Source: Planococcus halocryophilus
GTDB lineage: Bacteria > Bacillota > Bacilli > Bacillales_A > Planococcaceae
Assembly: GCF_022489025.1 (NCBI RefSeq)
Contig: NZ_JAKVTG010000004.1
Span: 1-64,000, forward strand
Direction of reading: 5' to 3'
DNA: 64,000 nt
The notes beneath the pieces are model-generated. The model did no database searches. It was given only the letters and a program-made list of their open reading frames with translations, and was not told the origin of the DNA. Below are positions 28,548 to 36,016 of this stretch, piece by piece. Position 1 is the stretch's first letter, and each line of letters starts with the position of its first letter. A program made the translations under genes and the position numbers.

Positions 28548-28563
28548 TTATACAAATATTATA
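28548..28563 (-). promoter_or_regulatory. Promoter core of the minus-strand carotenoid operon
   Basis: On the minus strand TATAAT (28563-28558) begins the 16-mer TATAATATTTGTATAA, identical to that at the crtN promoter (20261-20276), 36-41 bp before the cruF GTG start. Confidence 0.6.
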
Positions 28564-28822
28564 CAGGAGTCCGTCTAAAATATGAAAACAAGTGATGCAG
28601 GATAGGTCCGTCCTTTAGTTTCTAGGTTTAAATTGGATAAAAAAGGGGATAGTGTTTTATGGAAATAGCGGATGTAATGTTGTAAAACAGCTTCAATAGA
28701 GTAGTTCTCTTGATTTACTCACAGTTTGTTTTTATCTGTTATTTATGCCTAAAACCCTTTAAGAACGGCTATTTATACACATTTATAAATAATCTGTAAA
28801 AATAGTTTCTATAGAATTTTCT

Positions 28823-28858
28823 GTATACTATTGCAGGTTTTCCTGCAAAATAGTATAC
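28823..28858. repeat. Long palindrome upstream of rpiR, probable operator
   Basis: GTATACTATT-GCAGG-TTTT-CCTGC-aa-AATAGTATAC: 15-bp arms with a two-base bulge. No T run follows, so it is not a terminator. It overlaps a TATACT that could be the rpiR -10, as expected for an autoregulatory operator. Confidence 0.6.
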
Positions 28859-28902
28859 TTTGAAGAGTAAATGAGTGTGTTCTTCAAGTGGAGGCGTTAA
28901 AT

Positions 28903-29745
28903 ATGCAGGATTTACTGCGGAGTGTATCGAATTCTTATACAGAATTTAGTTCGGGTCAGAAAAAAGTTAGCAATTTGTTTTTTAAAGAACCTATTTTTTT
29001 AGCGTTCTCTACTGCTCTTGAAGTAGGTAAGCGAGTAAATGTCAGTGAATCTACAGTGATTCGATGGACACAAAAACTTGGATACAAGGGATATGCAGAA
29101 TTCCAACAAGTCGTGCAGCGAAAGTTAGCTGAAGAACGATTGGAAAAAGCAGAGCAGAAACTTCCAGAACCCATCGCTGATCAATCTTTTTTAGAGAATT
29201 TACTGGATGCGGATATTTTGAGTATTGTGAAGCTTAAAAAATCGATAAATGAAGAAAAACTTCTTGAAATTGTCGATAGAATTAGTCAAGCAAATCAAAT
29301 CTATGTTACTGGAAATTTCTTTGATTATGGCATTGCTCACTGGTTCGCCAACTGGTTAAACCTTGTGTTGGGCCATACGGAAACAATGTATCCTTCAACT
29401 GGAGAATACTACACGCAACTTGCCAAATTGGAAAAAGGGGATTTAGTAATTGCCTTTGTTTTTCCCCGATACAGCAAACTTGCTATTGATACGCTAAGGA
29501 GCGCCAAAGCACAAGGAGCGGAAGTTGTCGTGTTAACTGACTCAGAGGAATCCCCAGCGCTTACTTATGCAGACTACTCGCTAACGGTATCTGTAAACTC
29601 GAATTTGAATATCGATTCATACACATCTGTCCATGCGCTTTTAACTTCGATTATGCGGTTCGTTTATGTTAAAGAACATGCAAAGGTAAATGACAATTTG
29701 TCAAAAGTAGAAGCGATCTACAAAGATCGAGAGCTTTTTATGTAA
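28903..29745 (+). CDS. RpiR-family transcriptional regulator with SIS domain
   Basis: A 280-residue regulator. Residues 1-75 are the RpiR winged HTH (SSGQKKVSNLFFKEP ... VGKRVNVSESTVIRWTQKLGYKGYAEFQ). Residues 115-260 form a SIS sugar-phosphate-binding domain (IYVTGNFFDYGIAHWFANWL, VIAFVFPRYSKLAIDTLRSAKAQGAEVVVLTD). The ATG at 28903 lies 8 nt after GGAGG; a GTG at 28888 overlaps that site. RpiR proteins usually answer to sugar phosphates, yet the neighbour downstream is an amino-acid ABC transporter, 73 bp away and without a terminator between. The ligand is unknown; an amino-sugar or amino-acid-derived signal is possible. Confidence 0.88.
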   Translation: MQDLLRSVSNSYTEFSSGQKKVSNLFFKEPIFLAFSTALEVGKRVNVSESTVIRWTQKLGYKGYAEFQQVVQRKLAEERLEKAEQKLPEPIADQSFLENLLDADILSIVKLKKSINEEKLLEIVDRISQANQIYVTGNFFDYGIAHWFANWLNLVLGHTETMYPSTGEYYTQLAKLEKGDLVIAFVFPRYSKLAIDTLRSAKAQGAEVVVLTDSEESPALTYADYSLTVSVNSNLNIDSYTSVHALLTSIMRFVYVKEHAKVNDNLSKVEAIYKDRELFM

Positions 29746-29818
29746 GAAGATGTAATACTGGGAATTTCCGAAACGCTTTGGCGGTTTGGTCAATTATAAA
29801 CGAAAAGGGGAGAGCAAA

Positions 29819-30658
29819 ATGAAAAAGAAATTATCATTTTTAAGCGTAATTTTTTCTGCAGGAATGTTATTAGCAGCTTGTGGAGGAGACGACTCATCTA
29901 GTTCGGATGAAGGATCAAACAAAGAAGGCGGAAGCAGTGATTTGAACTTGGTTGAAGAAGGCAAATTCACTACTGCTTCAAGTGGTCTTTATAAGCCGTT
30001 CAACTTTACAGAAGGTGGCGACTTAACGGGCTTTGATATTGACATTAGTAACGCACTTTCAGAAGAAATGGGTCTTGAGCCAAATCCAGTTACAACACCT
30101 TGGGAAACGATTATTCAAGGTCTAACGACTAATCGTTTCGATGCAATTATCGGATCGATGGCCATTACAGAAGAACGTGAAAAACAGATTTCATTCTCTG
30201 ATCCATACTATTACTCAGGTGGTGTCATTTTCACTAGAGCTGGAAACACAGAAATCACATCTGAAGCAGATCTTGAAGGCGCAAAAATTGGCGTTGTTGG
30301 CCAAAGCACATATGATACGGCAGCACAAAAATACACAGACGATATTCAGTACTACAATAGTGACGTTGTTGCATTGCAGGATTTAGCAATTGAAGGTCGT
30401 CTAGACGCGGTTATTACTGCTGACGTAGTAGGTTTTGAAGCAGAGAAAGCTGGACTTGAAATTGAAATGGTCGGCGAACCACTATGGATTGAACAAGCGG
30501 CTGTTGCTATTAACAAAGATGACGAAGAACTTTTGGCTGCAGTGAACGAAGCATTAGCTGCAATCGTTGAAAACGGCACATATGACGAAATTTCGAATAA
30601 ATGGTTCGGCCGTAACCTCCTTGATGTAGATCTTGAAGGAGTCGAAATCCTCAAGTAA
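29819..30658 (+). CDS. Amino-acid ABC transporter, substrate-binding lipoprotein
   Basis: Extracellular solute-binding protein of family 3, 279 residues. It has a lipoprotein signal (LLAAC, Cys about 20), a Ser/Gly/Asp linker, and then the family-3 fold: GKFTTASSGLYKPFNFTEGGDLTGFDIDI, the signature GSMAITEEREKQISFSDPYYYSGG, and a second lobe with IGVVGQSTYDTAAQKY. This family binds polar amino acids, amino-acid derivatives or opines; the ligand cannot be read from sequence. Start ATG 29819 follows AAAGGGGAGAG. First gene of a three-gene transporter operon. Confidence 0.92.
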   Translation: MKKKLSFLSVIFSAGMLLAACGGDDSSSSDEGSNKEGGSSDLNLVEEGKFTTASSGLYKPFNFTEGGDLTGFDIDISNALSEEMGLEPNPVTTPWETIIQGLTTNRFDAIIGSMAITEEREKQISFSDPYYYSGGVIFTRAGNTEITSEADLEGAKIGVVGQSTYDTAAQKYTDDIQYYNSDVVALQDLAIEGRLDAVITADVVGFEAEKAGLEIEMVGEPLWIEQAAVAINKDDEELLAAVNEALAAIVENGTYDEISNKWFGRNLLDVDLEGVEILK

Positions 30659-30686
30659 TCAATTAGGATAGGGAGGAATGGTGTGT

Positions 30687-31355
30687 ATGTTAGAGTTATT
30701 TTCAACAGTCTATGAAGTATTCATGCGGACCTATCCAGGATTTCTAAGGGCTACTGTTGTCACGCTTCAATTGACTGCAATTGGTGTTATTTTAGGTACA
30801 GTAATTGGTTTAGTTTTCGCTTTGATGAAAATTTCAGGATCGAAAATTCTACAAGGAATCGCAAATGTGTATATCACGGTTATCCGTGGTACACCGCTAA
30901 TCGTTCAAATTATGTTCTTGTATTTCGGGATTGTAGAAATTTATACAATGGACAATTTTTGGGCAGGTGCAATTGCTTTAGGTATTCATAACGGGGCATA
31001 TATTGCGGAGATTTTCCGTGGCGCTATTCAAGGCGTTGACCCTGGTCAACGTGAAGCAAGTATGTCGCTTGGTATGAACCGGAAACAAACGATGCAACGT
31101 ATCGTCTTTCCACAAGCGTTGCGTCGCTCGATTCCACCACTTGGCAACCAGTTCATCATTACGTTAAAAGATTCATCACTAGTTTATATTATCGGGGTAT
31201 CGGAAATTTTCGCACTCGCGAACCGTGAAGCAGCGCAGTCTTTCCAACCTTTTGAATCATTCTTAGTTGTTGCACTGTATTACTTGGTACTCGTAATGAT
31301 CTTTACGTATCTATTGCGTTGGTACGAAAATAAACTCGATGTCGATAAAGCCTAA
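30687..31355 (+). CDS. Amino-acid ABC transporter, permease
   Basis: A 222-residue membrane permease of the His/Glu/Gln/Arg/opine class. It has about five membrane segments and the permease loop near residue 130 (GAIQGVDPGQREASMSLGMNRKQTMQRIVFPQALRRSIPPLGNQ, given here as EAA-type loop starting EAS). RGTPLIVQIMF is typical. Only one permease gene is present, so it should act as a homodimer. GGGAGGA (30671-30677) supports ATG 30687; an ATG at 30678 touches that site. It lies 28 bp after the binding protein and 12 bp before the ATPase. Confidence 0.93.
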   Translation: MLELFSTVYEVFMRTYPGFLRATVVTLQLTAIGVILGTVIGLVFALMKISGSKILQGIANVYITVIRGTPLIVQIMFLYFGIVEIYTMDNFWAGAIALGIHNGAYIAEIFRGAIQGVDPGQREASMSLGMNRKQTMQRIVFPQALRRSIPPLGNQFIITLKDSSLVYIIGVSEIFALANREAAQSFQPFESFLVVALYYLVLVMIFTYLLRWYENKLDVDKA

Positions 31356-31367
31356 GGAGGAACTAAC

Positions 31368-32090
31368 ATGATTATTGGAGAAAACATTCATAAATCCTTT
31401 GGTGACCTCGAGGTGCTGAAAGGCGTAGACCTTCATGTTAAGCCTCAGGAAGTGGTTGTGCTAGTTGGAGTCAGTGGCTCCGGTAAAAGCACACTTCTCA
31501 GATGCTTTAACTTTCTTGAAATGATCAATGAAGGAAAAATTACCATTGATGGTCATACGGTAAATCCGAAAAAAGATAATTTAACAAACATACGTGCCGA
31601 AGTCGGCATGGTGTTCCAACATTTCAACTTATTTCCTCATAAGACGGTATTGGAAAATGTAATCGAAGCACCAATTACCGTTAAAAAGATGAAAAAGGAA
31701 AAAGCGAAAGCTTTAGGAATGGAATTATTGAAAAAAGTAGGTTTGGAAGATAAAGCACATGTCTATCCAAGCAAATTATCAGGCGGGCAAAAACAACGCG
31801 TCGCTATTGCGAGGTCTCTTGCAATGGAACCAAAGGTTATGTTATTTGATGAGCCAACTTCGGCATTGGATCCAGAACTAGTTGGCGAGGTGCTTCAAGT
31901 TATGAAGCAACTAGCCGAAGAAGGCATGACAATGGTAGTCGTCACTCATGAGATGAAATTTGCTAAAGAAGTAGCGGATCGCATTATCATGATTGATAAA
32001 GGGACGATTATTGAATCGGCAGATCCAAAAAATTTCTTCGAAAACCCGCAAAACGAACGAACAAAACAATTTATACAATTGGTGGAATAA
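31368..32090 (+). CDS. Amino-acid ABC transporter, ATP-binding protein
   Basis: A 240-residue ATPase of the GlnQ/HisP type that powers the importer encoded just upstream. Walker A is GVSGSGKST, the Q-loop sits in [11 protein letters not shown], the signature is [15 protein letters not shown], and Walker B is [14 protein letters not shown], followed by the switch His in VVTHEM. AAGGAGG lies 8 nt before the ATG. Last gene of the operon, closed by a strong hairpin. Confidence 0.95.
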   Translation: MIIGENIHKSFGDLEVLKGVDLHVKPQEVVVLVGVSGSGKSTLLRCFNFLEMINEGKITIDGHTVNPKKDNLTNIRAEVGMVFQHFNLFPHKTVLENVIEAPITVKKMKKEKAKALGMELLKKVGLEDKAHVYPSKLSGGQKQRVAIARSLAMEPKVMLFDEPTSALDPELVGEVLQVMKQLAEEGMTMVVVTHEMKFAKEVADRIIMIDKGTIIESADPKNFFENPQNERTKQFIQLVE

Positions 32091-32127
32091 CCGAGGTAAA
32101 AATGGGTTAATATTCCTAATTGAAACA

Positions 32128-32168
32128 GGAAAGAGTCAGTTCATTAGAACTGACTCTTTCCTTCTTTT
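32128..32168 (+). terminator. Terminator of the amino-acid ABC operon
   Basis: GAAAGAGTCAGTTC / GAACTGACTCTTTC perfect 14-bp stem with CTTCTTTT tail. Confidence 0.9.
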
Positions 32169-32238
32169 AGGAATTGACGTTTGCTCTCCTTTAAAACGGT
32201 TAAGGTATAGTATGAGATAACTAGAGGAGGCAGAAGGG

Positions 32239-32667
32239 ATGAGAATCGAAGAAATCATGACAACAGATGTCGAAACGTGTATGCCTGAATCAACGCTTCA
32301 GGAAGTTGCCTCGATTATGCGTGAAATAAATGTAGGTGCGATTCCCATCTGTGAAAAAGGTCGTTTAATTGGGATCGTTACAGATCGAGATATTGTTATC
32401 CGAGGGCTAGCTGAAAAATTACCGAGTGATACCGCCATTGCGGAAATCTTGTCAGAAGAAGTCATTACAGGTACAACCGATTTAAGCGCTGAACAGGCGG
32501 CTGAATTAATGACTACACACAAAATTCGCAGACTCCCTATTGTCGAGAACGATCGCATGATCGGCATCATCTCTTGGTGTGATTTAGCTATAACTAAAGA
32601 CTCGATAACGCATCAGGAGGAAGACGCTATTATTAAAAGCTCTAAACTAGAGGAGCCCGAGTCGTGA
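32239..32667 (+). CDS. Two-CBS-domain protein
   Basis: A 142-residue protein consisting of a CBS pair (Bateman module): residues 1-60 (RIEEIMTTDVETCMPESTLQEVASIMREINVGAIPICEKGRLIGIVTDRDIVIRG) and 70-125 (ILSEEVITGTTDLSAEQAAELMTTHKIRRLPIVENDRMIGIISWCDLA). CBS pairs bind adenine nucleotides and act as energy sensors; this one has no fused effector domain. It resembles the stand-alone YhcV/YrkI-type proteins of Bacillus. GAGGAGG precedes the ATG. Monocistronic. Confidence 0.88.
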   Translation: MRIEEIMTTDVETCMPESTLQEVASIMREINVGAIPICEKGRLIGIVTDRDIVIRGLAEKLPSDTAIAEILSEEVITGTTDLSAEQAAELMTTHKIRRLPIVENDRMIGIISWCDLAITKDSITHQEEDAIIKSSKLEEPES

Positions 32668-32702
32668 GAAGCTGATTCTTCAAAGAATCAGCTTTTTGTT
32701 TT
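32668..32702 (+). terminator. Terminator after the CBS protein gene
   Basis: AAGCTGATTCTT / AGAATCAGCTT hairpin with TTTTGTTTT tail. Confidence 0.92.
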
Positions 32703-32784
32703 ACAGTATAATCATATTTATAGCTAACTGTCATTAGCAAGACAAGCTTTAAGTAAAGTATAAAACAAAAGGAATTTGATAAAA

Positions 32785-32806
32785 AACCGTCCAGGGAGTA
32801 TAGTAA
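32785..32806 (+). promoter_or_regulatory. Candidate TetR operator upstream of the tetR gene
   Basis: AAAACCGTCCAGGGAGTATA... resembles a motif upstream of the carnitine operon (33511-33532) at 16 of 22 positions. Symmetry is poor in this copy, so it is tentative. Confidence 0.35.
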
Positions 32807-32836
32807 AGTGAAAATCAGTCAATAAAGGAGATGCAT

Positions 32837-33373
32837 ATGGCCAGAGCAACCAGAAAAATTGAGATTCTTCATGCGGCATCAAAAATCGTCAGTGATCGTG
32901 GTATTTTTAATTTGACATTAGAAGCAGTTGCGATTGAAGCAGGAGTTAGTAAAGGTGGATTGCTTTATCATTTTCCATCTAAAGAAGCGTTAGTTAAAGG
33001 AATGGTAGATCATTTAGCTGCGAATTACCGTGATAAAATTGCTGCTTCTGTAGAAGAGTCCACAGAAGAACATGGCAAATGGATTAGTTCATACGCAGAT
33101 GTGACATTTAATAATCCTTATCCAAACAAAGAGATGCATGCGGGCTTATTAGCTGCAAAAGCTGTGAATTCGGATTTACTAGATCCGATTCGAGATCTTT
33201 ACAACGAATGGCAAGCGGCAATTGAAGATGATGGAATTGATCCTATAAAAGCAACGGTTATCCGTTTGGCGACAGATGGAATTTGGCTATCCGAGCTTTT
33301 TGATATTCATCATTTAGGAGAAGATAAGAAAAAAGAAATCTATTTGAAACTGAAAAACTGGATAAATGAGTAA
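32837..33373 (+). CDS. TetR-family regulator, likely controls carnitine genes
   Basis: A 178-residue repressor-type regulator. Residues 1-50 are the TetR HTH (ILHAASKIVSDRGIFNLTLEAVAIEAGVSKGGLLYHFPSKEALVKGM). The remainder is a helical ligand-binding domain of the TetR_C type (MHAGLLAAKAVNSDLLDPIRDLYNEWQ). AAAGGAG supports ATG 32837 (6 nt); an ATG two codons earlier is too close. It sits directly upstream of the carnitine-degradation operon in the same direction, separated by a terminator. That suggests local control, perhaps answering to carnitine or a CoA intermediate; this is inference. Confidence 0.86.
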   Translation: MARATRKIEILHAASKIVSDRGIFNLTLEAVAIEAGVSKGGLLYHFPSKEALVKGMVDHLAANYRDKIAASVEESTEEHGKWISSYADVTFNNPYPNKEMHAGLLAAKAVNSDLLDPIRDLYNEWQAAIEDDGIDPIKATVIRLATDGIWLSELFDIHHLGEDKKKEIYLKLKNWINE

Positions 33374-33378
33374 GTAGA

Positions 33379-33416
33379 AGGCGTGTCATTTAATAAAATG
33401 GCACGTCTTTTTTATT
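33379..33416 (+). terminator. Terminator after tetR
   Basis: GGCGTGTCATTT / AAATGGCACGTC stem (with G-T pairs) and a TTTTTTATTTTTT tail. Confidence 0.88.
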
Positions 33417-33510
33417 TTTTTTGGGAATCATCTGAAGTCAGTGAGGGTGTGGTCTAAAGGAGGTATGCGCTGAATATTCAGGCCATTTATACAGAAAATC
33501 GCCTTGAAGG

Positions 33511-33532
33511 AAAACCGTCTGGATGGTACAGT
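33511..33532 (+). promoter_or_regulatory. Candidate TetR operator upstream of the carnitine operon
   Basis: Contains ACCGTCTGGATGGT, which has the symmetric form ACC-N-TC-NN-GA-N-GGT, and resembles a motif ahead of the tetR gene (32785-32806). It lies about 90 bp before the first gene of the operon. Confidence 0.4.
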
Positions 33533-33620
33533 TTAAAACATAGAAAAACAATTTACTTGTTTATATGGGATAAAAAGTGATTCCAAAAAGCAAATGTCTA
33601 AAAATAGCAGGAGAGATTCT

Positions 33621-34514
33621 ATGACACAAAAAGTTTTATTAACTGCAGCTGTAACAGGAGCTGGAGACACGGTTGACAAGAACAAACACGTTCCTGTCAC
33701 TCCAAAAGAGATTGCAGATTCGGCAATCGAATCGGCAAAAGCTGGTGCAACGGTTGCACATGTTCATGCGCGTGATCCTAAAACAGGTGGTATTAGCCAT
33801 AACTTAGATCATTACAAAGAAATTATCGAACGTATTCGTGAATCTGAAACTGATGTAATTATTAACATTACATCAGGAGGTGGGGGAGACTTTATCCCTA
33901 ACCTTTCAAATCCAGCGACTGGTGGAGAAGGAACAGATATGCAAACGCCTAACGAAAGGCATGAGCCGGTCGGCAGTCTGCTTCCTGAAATGTGTACGCT
34001 AGATTGTGGGAGTGTCAACTTCGGCGATATGGTTTACATGAGTCCAACTGAATGGTTACGTGAACAAGCAAGACTGATACAAGAAAGTGGTGTAAAGCCT
34101 GAACTAGAATGTTTTGATACGGGACATCTTCGTTTTGCAAAACAATTGATCACTGAAGGCTTAATCGATGGCGATCCAATGTTTCAATTCTGTTTAGGTA
34201 TCCCGTGGGGAGCTGAAGCGGATGAGGAAACGATGTTGTATATGAAAAATCGTCTGCCAGAAAACGCTCATTGGTCCGCGTTTGGTATTGGTCGGATGCA
34301 AATGCCGATTGTAGAGATGGCTGCACAGCATGGCGGAAACGTCCGTGTGGGACTTGAAGACAATCTGTATTTAGGAAAAGGCGTTTTTGCACGTAATGAC
34401 CAACTTGTTGATCAAGCTGTGACCAAATTACACGCATCAAATGTGGAAATAATGACACCTCAGGAAGCACGTATTCACTTTAACTTGCGAAACCCTTACG
34501 GAGGTGGACAATAA
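33621..34514 (+). CDS. BKACE-family beta-keto acid cleavage enzyme, likely 3-dehydrocarnitine cleavage
   Basis: A 297-residue TIM-barrel enzyme (DUF849/BKACE) that condenses a beta-keto acid with acetyl-CoA and cleaves it to acetoacetate and a new CoA ester. The metal-binding HVHARDP, the NITSGGGG loop, ELECFDTGHL and the C-terminal VRVGLEDNLYLGKG are present. Next to a carnitine dehydrogenase and thioesterase the substrate should be 3-dehydrocarnitine, giving betainyl-CoA (called cdhC in Pseudomonas). AGGAGA lies before ATG 33621, preferred over an upstream ATG at 33594. The stop overlaps the dehydrogenase start by one base. Confidence 0.88.
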   Translation: MTQKVLLTAAVTGAGDTVDKNKHVPVTPKEIADSAIESAKAGATVAHVHARDPKTGGISHNLDHYKEIIERIRESETDVIINITSGGGGDFIPNLSNPATGGEGTDMQTPNERHEPVGSLLPEMCTLDCGSVNFGDMVYMSPTEWLREQARLIQESGVKPELECFDTGHLRFAKQLITEGLIDGDPMFQFCLGIPWGAEADEETMLYMKNRLPENAHWSAFGIGRMQMPIVEMAAQHGGNVRVGLEDNLYLGKGVFARNDQLVDQAVTKLHASNVEIMTPQEARIHFNLRNPYGGGQ

Positions 34515-35476
34515 TGAACGAACATGTGCAGCAGTTTAAAAAAATCTCCGTAGTTGGAACGGGCGTAATCGGAAACGGCTGGATAGCACGCTTTCTAGCT
34601 CAAGGTTTTGATGTAGTTGCATTCGATCCTGCAGAAGGCGCACAAGAACGAACGCAAAAAGCGTTAGATCAAGCATGGCCATCCCTAGAGAAGATTGGGT
34701 TGGCAGAAGGCGCAGATCGAAACCGTTTGATTTTTGTATCAACGATTGAAGAAGCCGTTTGTGATGCTGATTTAATCCAAGAAAACGTACCTGAACGAGA
34801 AGACTTGAAAAAATCTGTCCTAGCAAGCATTGATACATATGCGAAAGTAGATGCGATTATTGGATCGAGTACATCAGGAATCATGCCAAGCGTTTTACAA
34901 GAAGGATTAAAATACCCTGAACGGTTGATTGTAGCTCATCCATTTAACCCGGTATATATTTTGCCACTAGTTGAACTAGTAGCAGGCAGTAAGACGGATG
35001 CGAATATTGTAAATCGTGCTAAAAATTTCTACGCAAGCGTGGGAATGAAACCATTAATCATCCAAAAAGAAATTGAAGGTCACTTGGCTGATCGGTTGAT
35101 GGAAGCGCTATGGCGTGAAGCATTGCACCTTGTAAATGATGGAGTTGCTACTACAGAAGAAGTAGACGCTGCTATTGTTTACGGAGCAGGTCTTCGTTGG
35201 GCTCAAATGGGTCCATTCCTCACATTCCACCTTGCTGGCGGTGAAAAAGGAATGCGTCATATGCTTGAGCAATTTGGCCCGGCATTAAAACTGCCTTGGA
35301 CCAAGCTTGAAGCGCCTGAGCTAACAGATGAACTAAAAGAGAAAGTGATTAAAGGTTGTGAAAGTCATGCAAATGACACCACAATTGCTGAATTAGAAAA
35401 CAAACGTAATGCTTTCTTAGTCGAACTACTGGATTTGGTCGAATCTTATTGGCCAGAAACAACAGCAGCCAAGTAA
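34514..35476 (+). CDS. cdhA: L-carnitine 3-dehydrogenase
   Basis: A 320-residue member of the 3-hydroxyacyl-CoA dehydrogenase family, the size of known L-carnitine dehydrogenases. It oxidises L-carnitine to 3-dehydrocarnitine with NAD. The Rossmann motif is VVGTGVIGNGWIARFLAQGFDVVAFD; SSTSGIMPS and HPFNPVYILPLVELV are typical of the catalytic region. The neighbouring BKACE enzyme and thioesterase fix the pathway. Its start overlaps the previous stop (TAATG), with GGAGGTGG ahead, so translation is coupled. A general hydroxyacyl-CoA dehydrogenase is the less likely alternative. Confidence 0.88.
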   Translation: MNEHVQQFKKISVVGTGVIGNGWIARFLAQGFDVVAFDPAEGAQERTQKALDQAWPSLEKIGLAEGADRNRLIFVSTIEEAVCDADLIQENVPEREDLKKSVLASIDTYAKVDAIIGSSTSGIMPSVLQEGLKYPERLIVAHPFNPVYILPLVELVAGSKTDANIVNRAKNFYASVGMKPLIIQKEIEGHLADRLMEALWREALHLVNDGVATTEEVDAAIVYGAGLRWAQMGPFLTFHLAGGEKGMRHMLEQFGPALKLPWTKLEAPELTDELKEKVIKGCESHANDTTIAELENKRNAFLVELLDLVESYWPETTAAK

Positions 35477-35516
35477 TTAGTAGTTGTGAAGACCATGTAG
35501 AAAGGAGATGAGTTGT

Positions 35517-35984
35517 GTGGTGGAATCATCTTTTCTATACGAAGAAAAGGTTCAAAGTGATTGGGTTGATTACAATGGCCACATGAATGATGCGGCCTAT
35601 GCTAAAGTATTCAGCCAAGCAACAGATTGTTTTATCGATTTTTTAGGATTGACTGAAGATGCTCGAAATCAGCTCGATTACACTATCTTTACTCTTGAAA
35701 CGCATTTATGTTACTTGAAAGAAGTACACGAACATGACAACTTGGCGATTGAAGTAAGGTTGTTAGATAGTGATGCAAAAAGATTGCATACCTTTCTTTC
35801 AATGACCAACTCAGCTGGTGAGCTAGTCGCCACAAGTGAACAAATGTGGATGGGAATGGATTCAGCTCAAGGAAAACCAGCACCATTTCCACAAACAATA
35901 GCTGCAATAATAGAGAGACTTACTATAGAACATAAAGAGTTGCCGATACCAAAACAAGCAGGTAAAAAAATCGGTTTTCGTTGA
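35517..35984 (+). CDS. Hotdog-fold thioesterase, likely betainyl-CoA thioesterase
   Basis: A 155-residue 4HBT-type thioesterase with the motif VDYNGHMNDAAYAKVF and a hydrophobic hotdog helix after it. In this operon it should hydrolyse betainyl-CoA to glycine betaine and CoA, the third step of carnitine breakdown (cdhB in Pseudomonas). AAAGGAG at 35501-35507 touches an ATG at 35508, so the GTG at 35517, 9 nt away, is the better start. The gap to cdhA is 40 bp and to the transporter 32 bp, so all belong to one operon. Confidence 0.85.
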   Translation: MVESSFLYEEKVQSDWVDYNGHMNDAAYAKVFSQATDCFIDFLGLTEDARNQLDYTIFTLETHLCYLKEVHEHDNLAIEVRLLDSDAKRLHTFLSMTNSAGELVATSEQMWMGMDSAQGKPAPFPQTIAAIIERLTIEHKELPIPKQAGKKIGFR

Positions 35985-36016
35985 TTATCTGTAACAAAAT
36001 AATGAGGAGCATGTCG

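Larger units (their letters stand above)
28523..28902. other. Divergent regulatory region between cruF and rpiR
   Basis: About 380 bases without a gene. It holds the cruF promoter on the minus strand, a sigma-B-like pair on the plus strand (GTTTAA 28626-28631, 13 bp, GGGGAT 28645-28650, no gene close behind), and a long palindrome just ahead of rpiR. No open frame with a ribosome binding site is present. Confidence 0.6.

Noticed and set aside
29768..29781. CCGAAACGCTTTGG as a cre box before the amino-acid transporter
   Set aside because: It lacks the TG at the left end required by the cre consensus; kept only as an unassigned palindrome.
33464..33579. Short open frame with a perfect AAGGAGGT site ahead and protein-like sequence ending in LFIWDKK
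   Set aside because: The only in-frame start is CTG; the ATG behind the site reads ATG-CGC-TGA. It may be a gene remnant, but it also contains the candidate TetR operator, and I cannot name a family.
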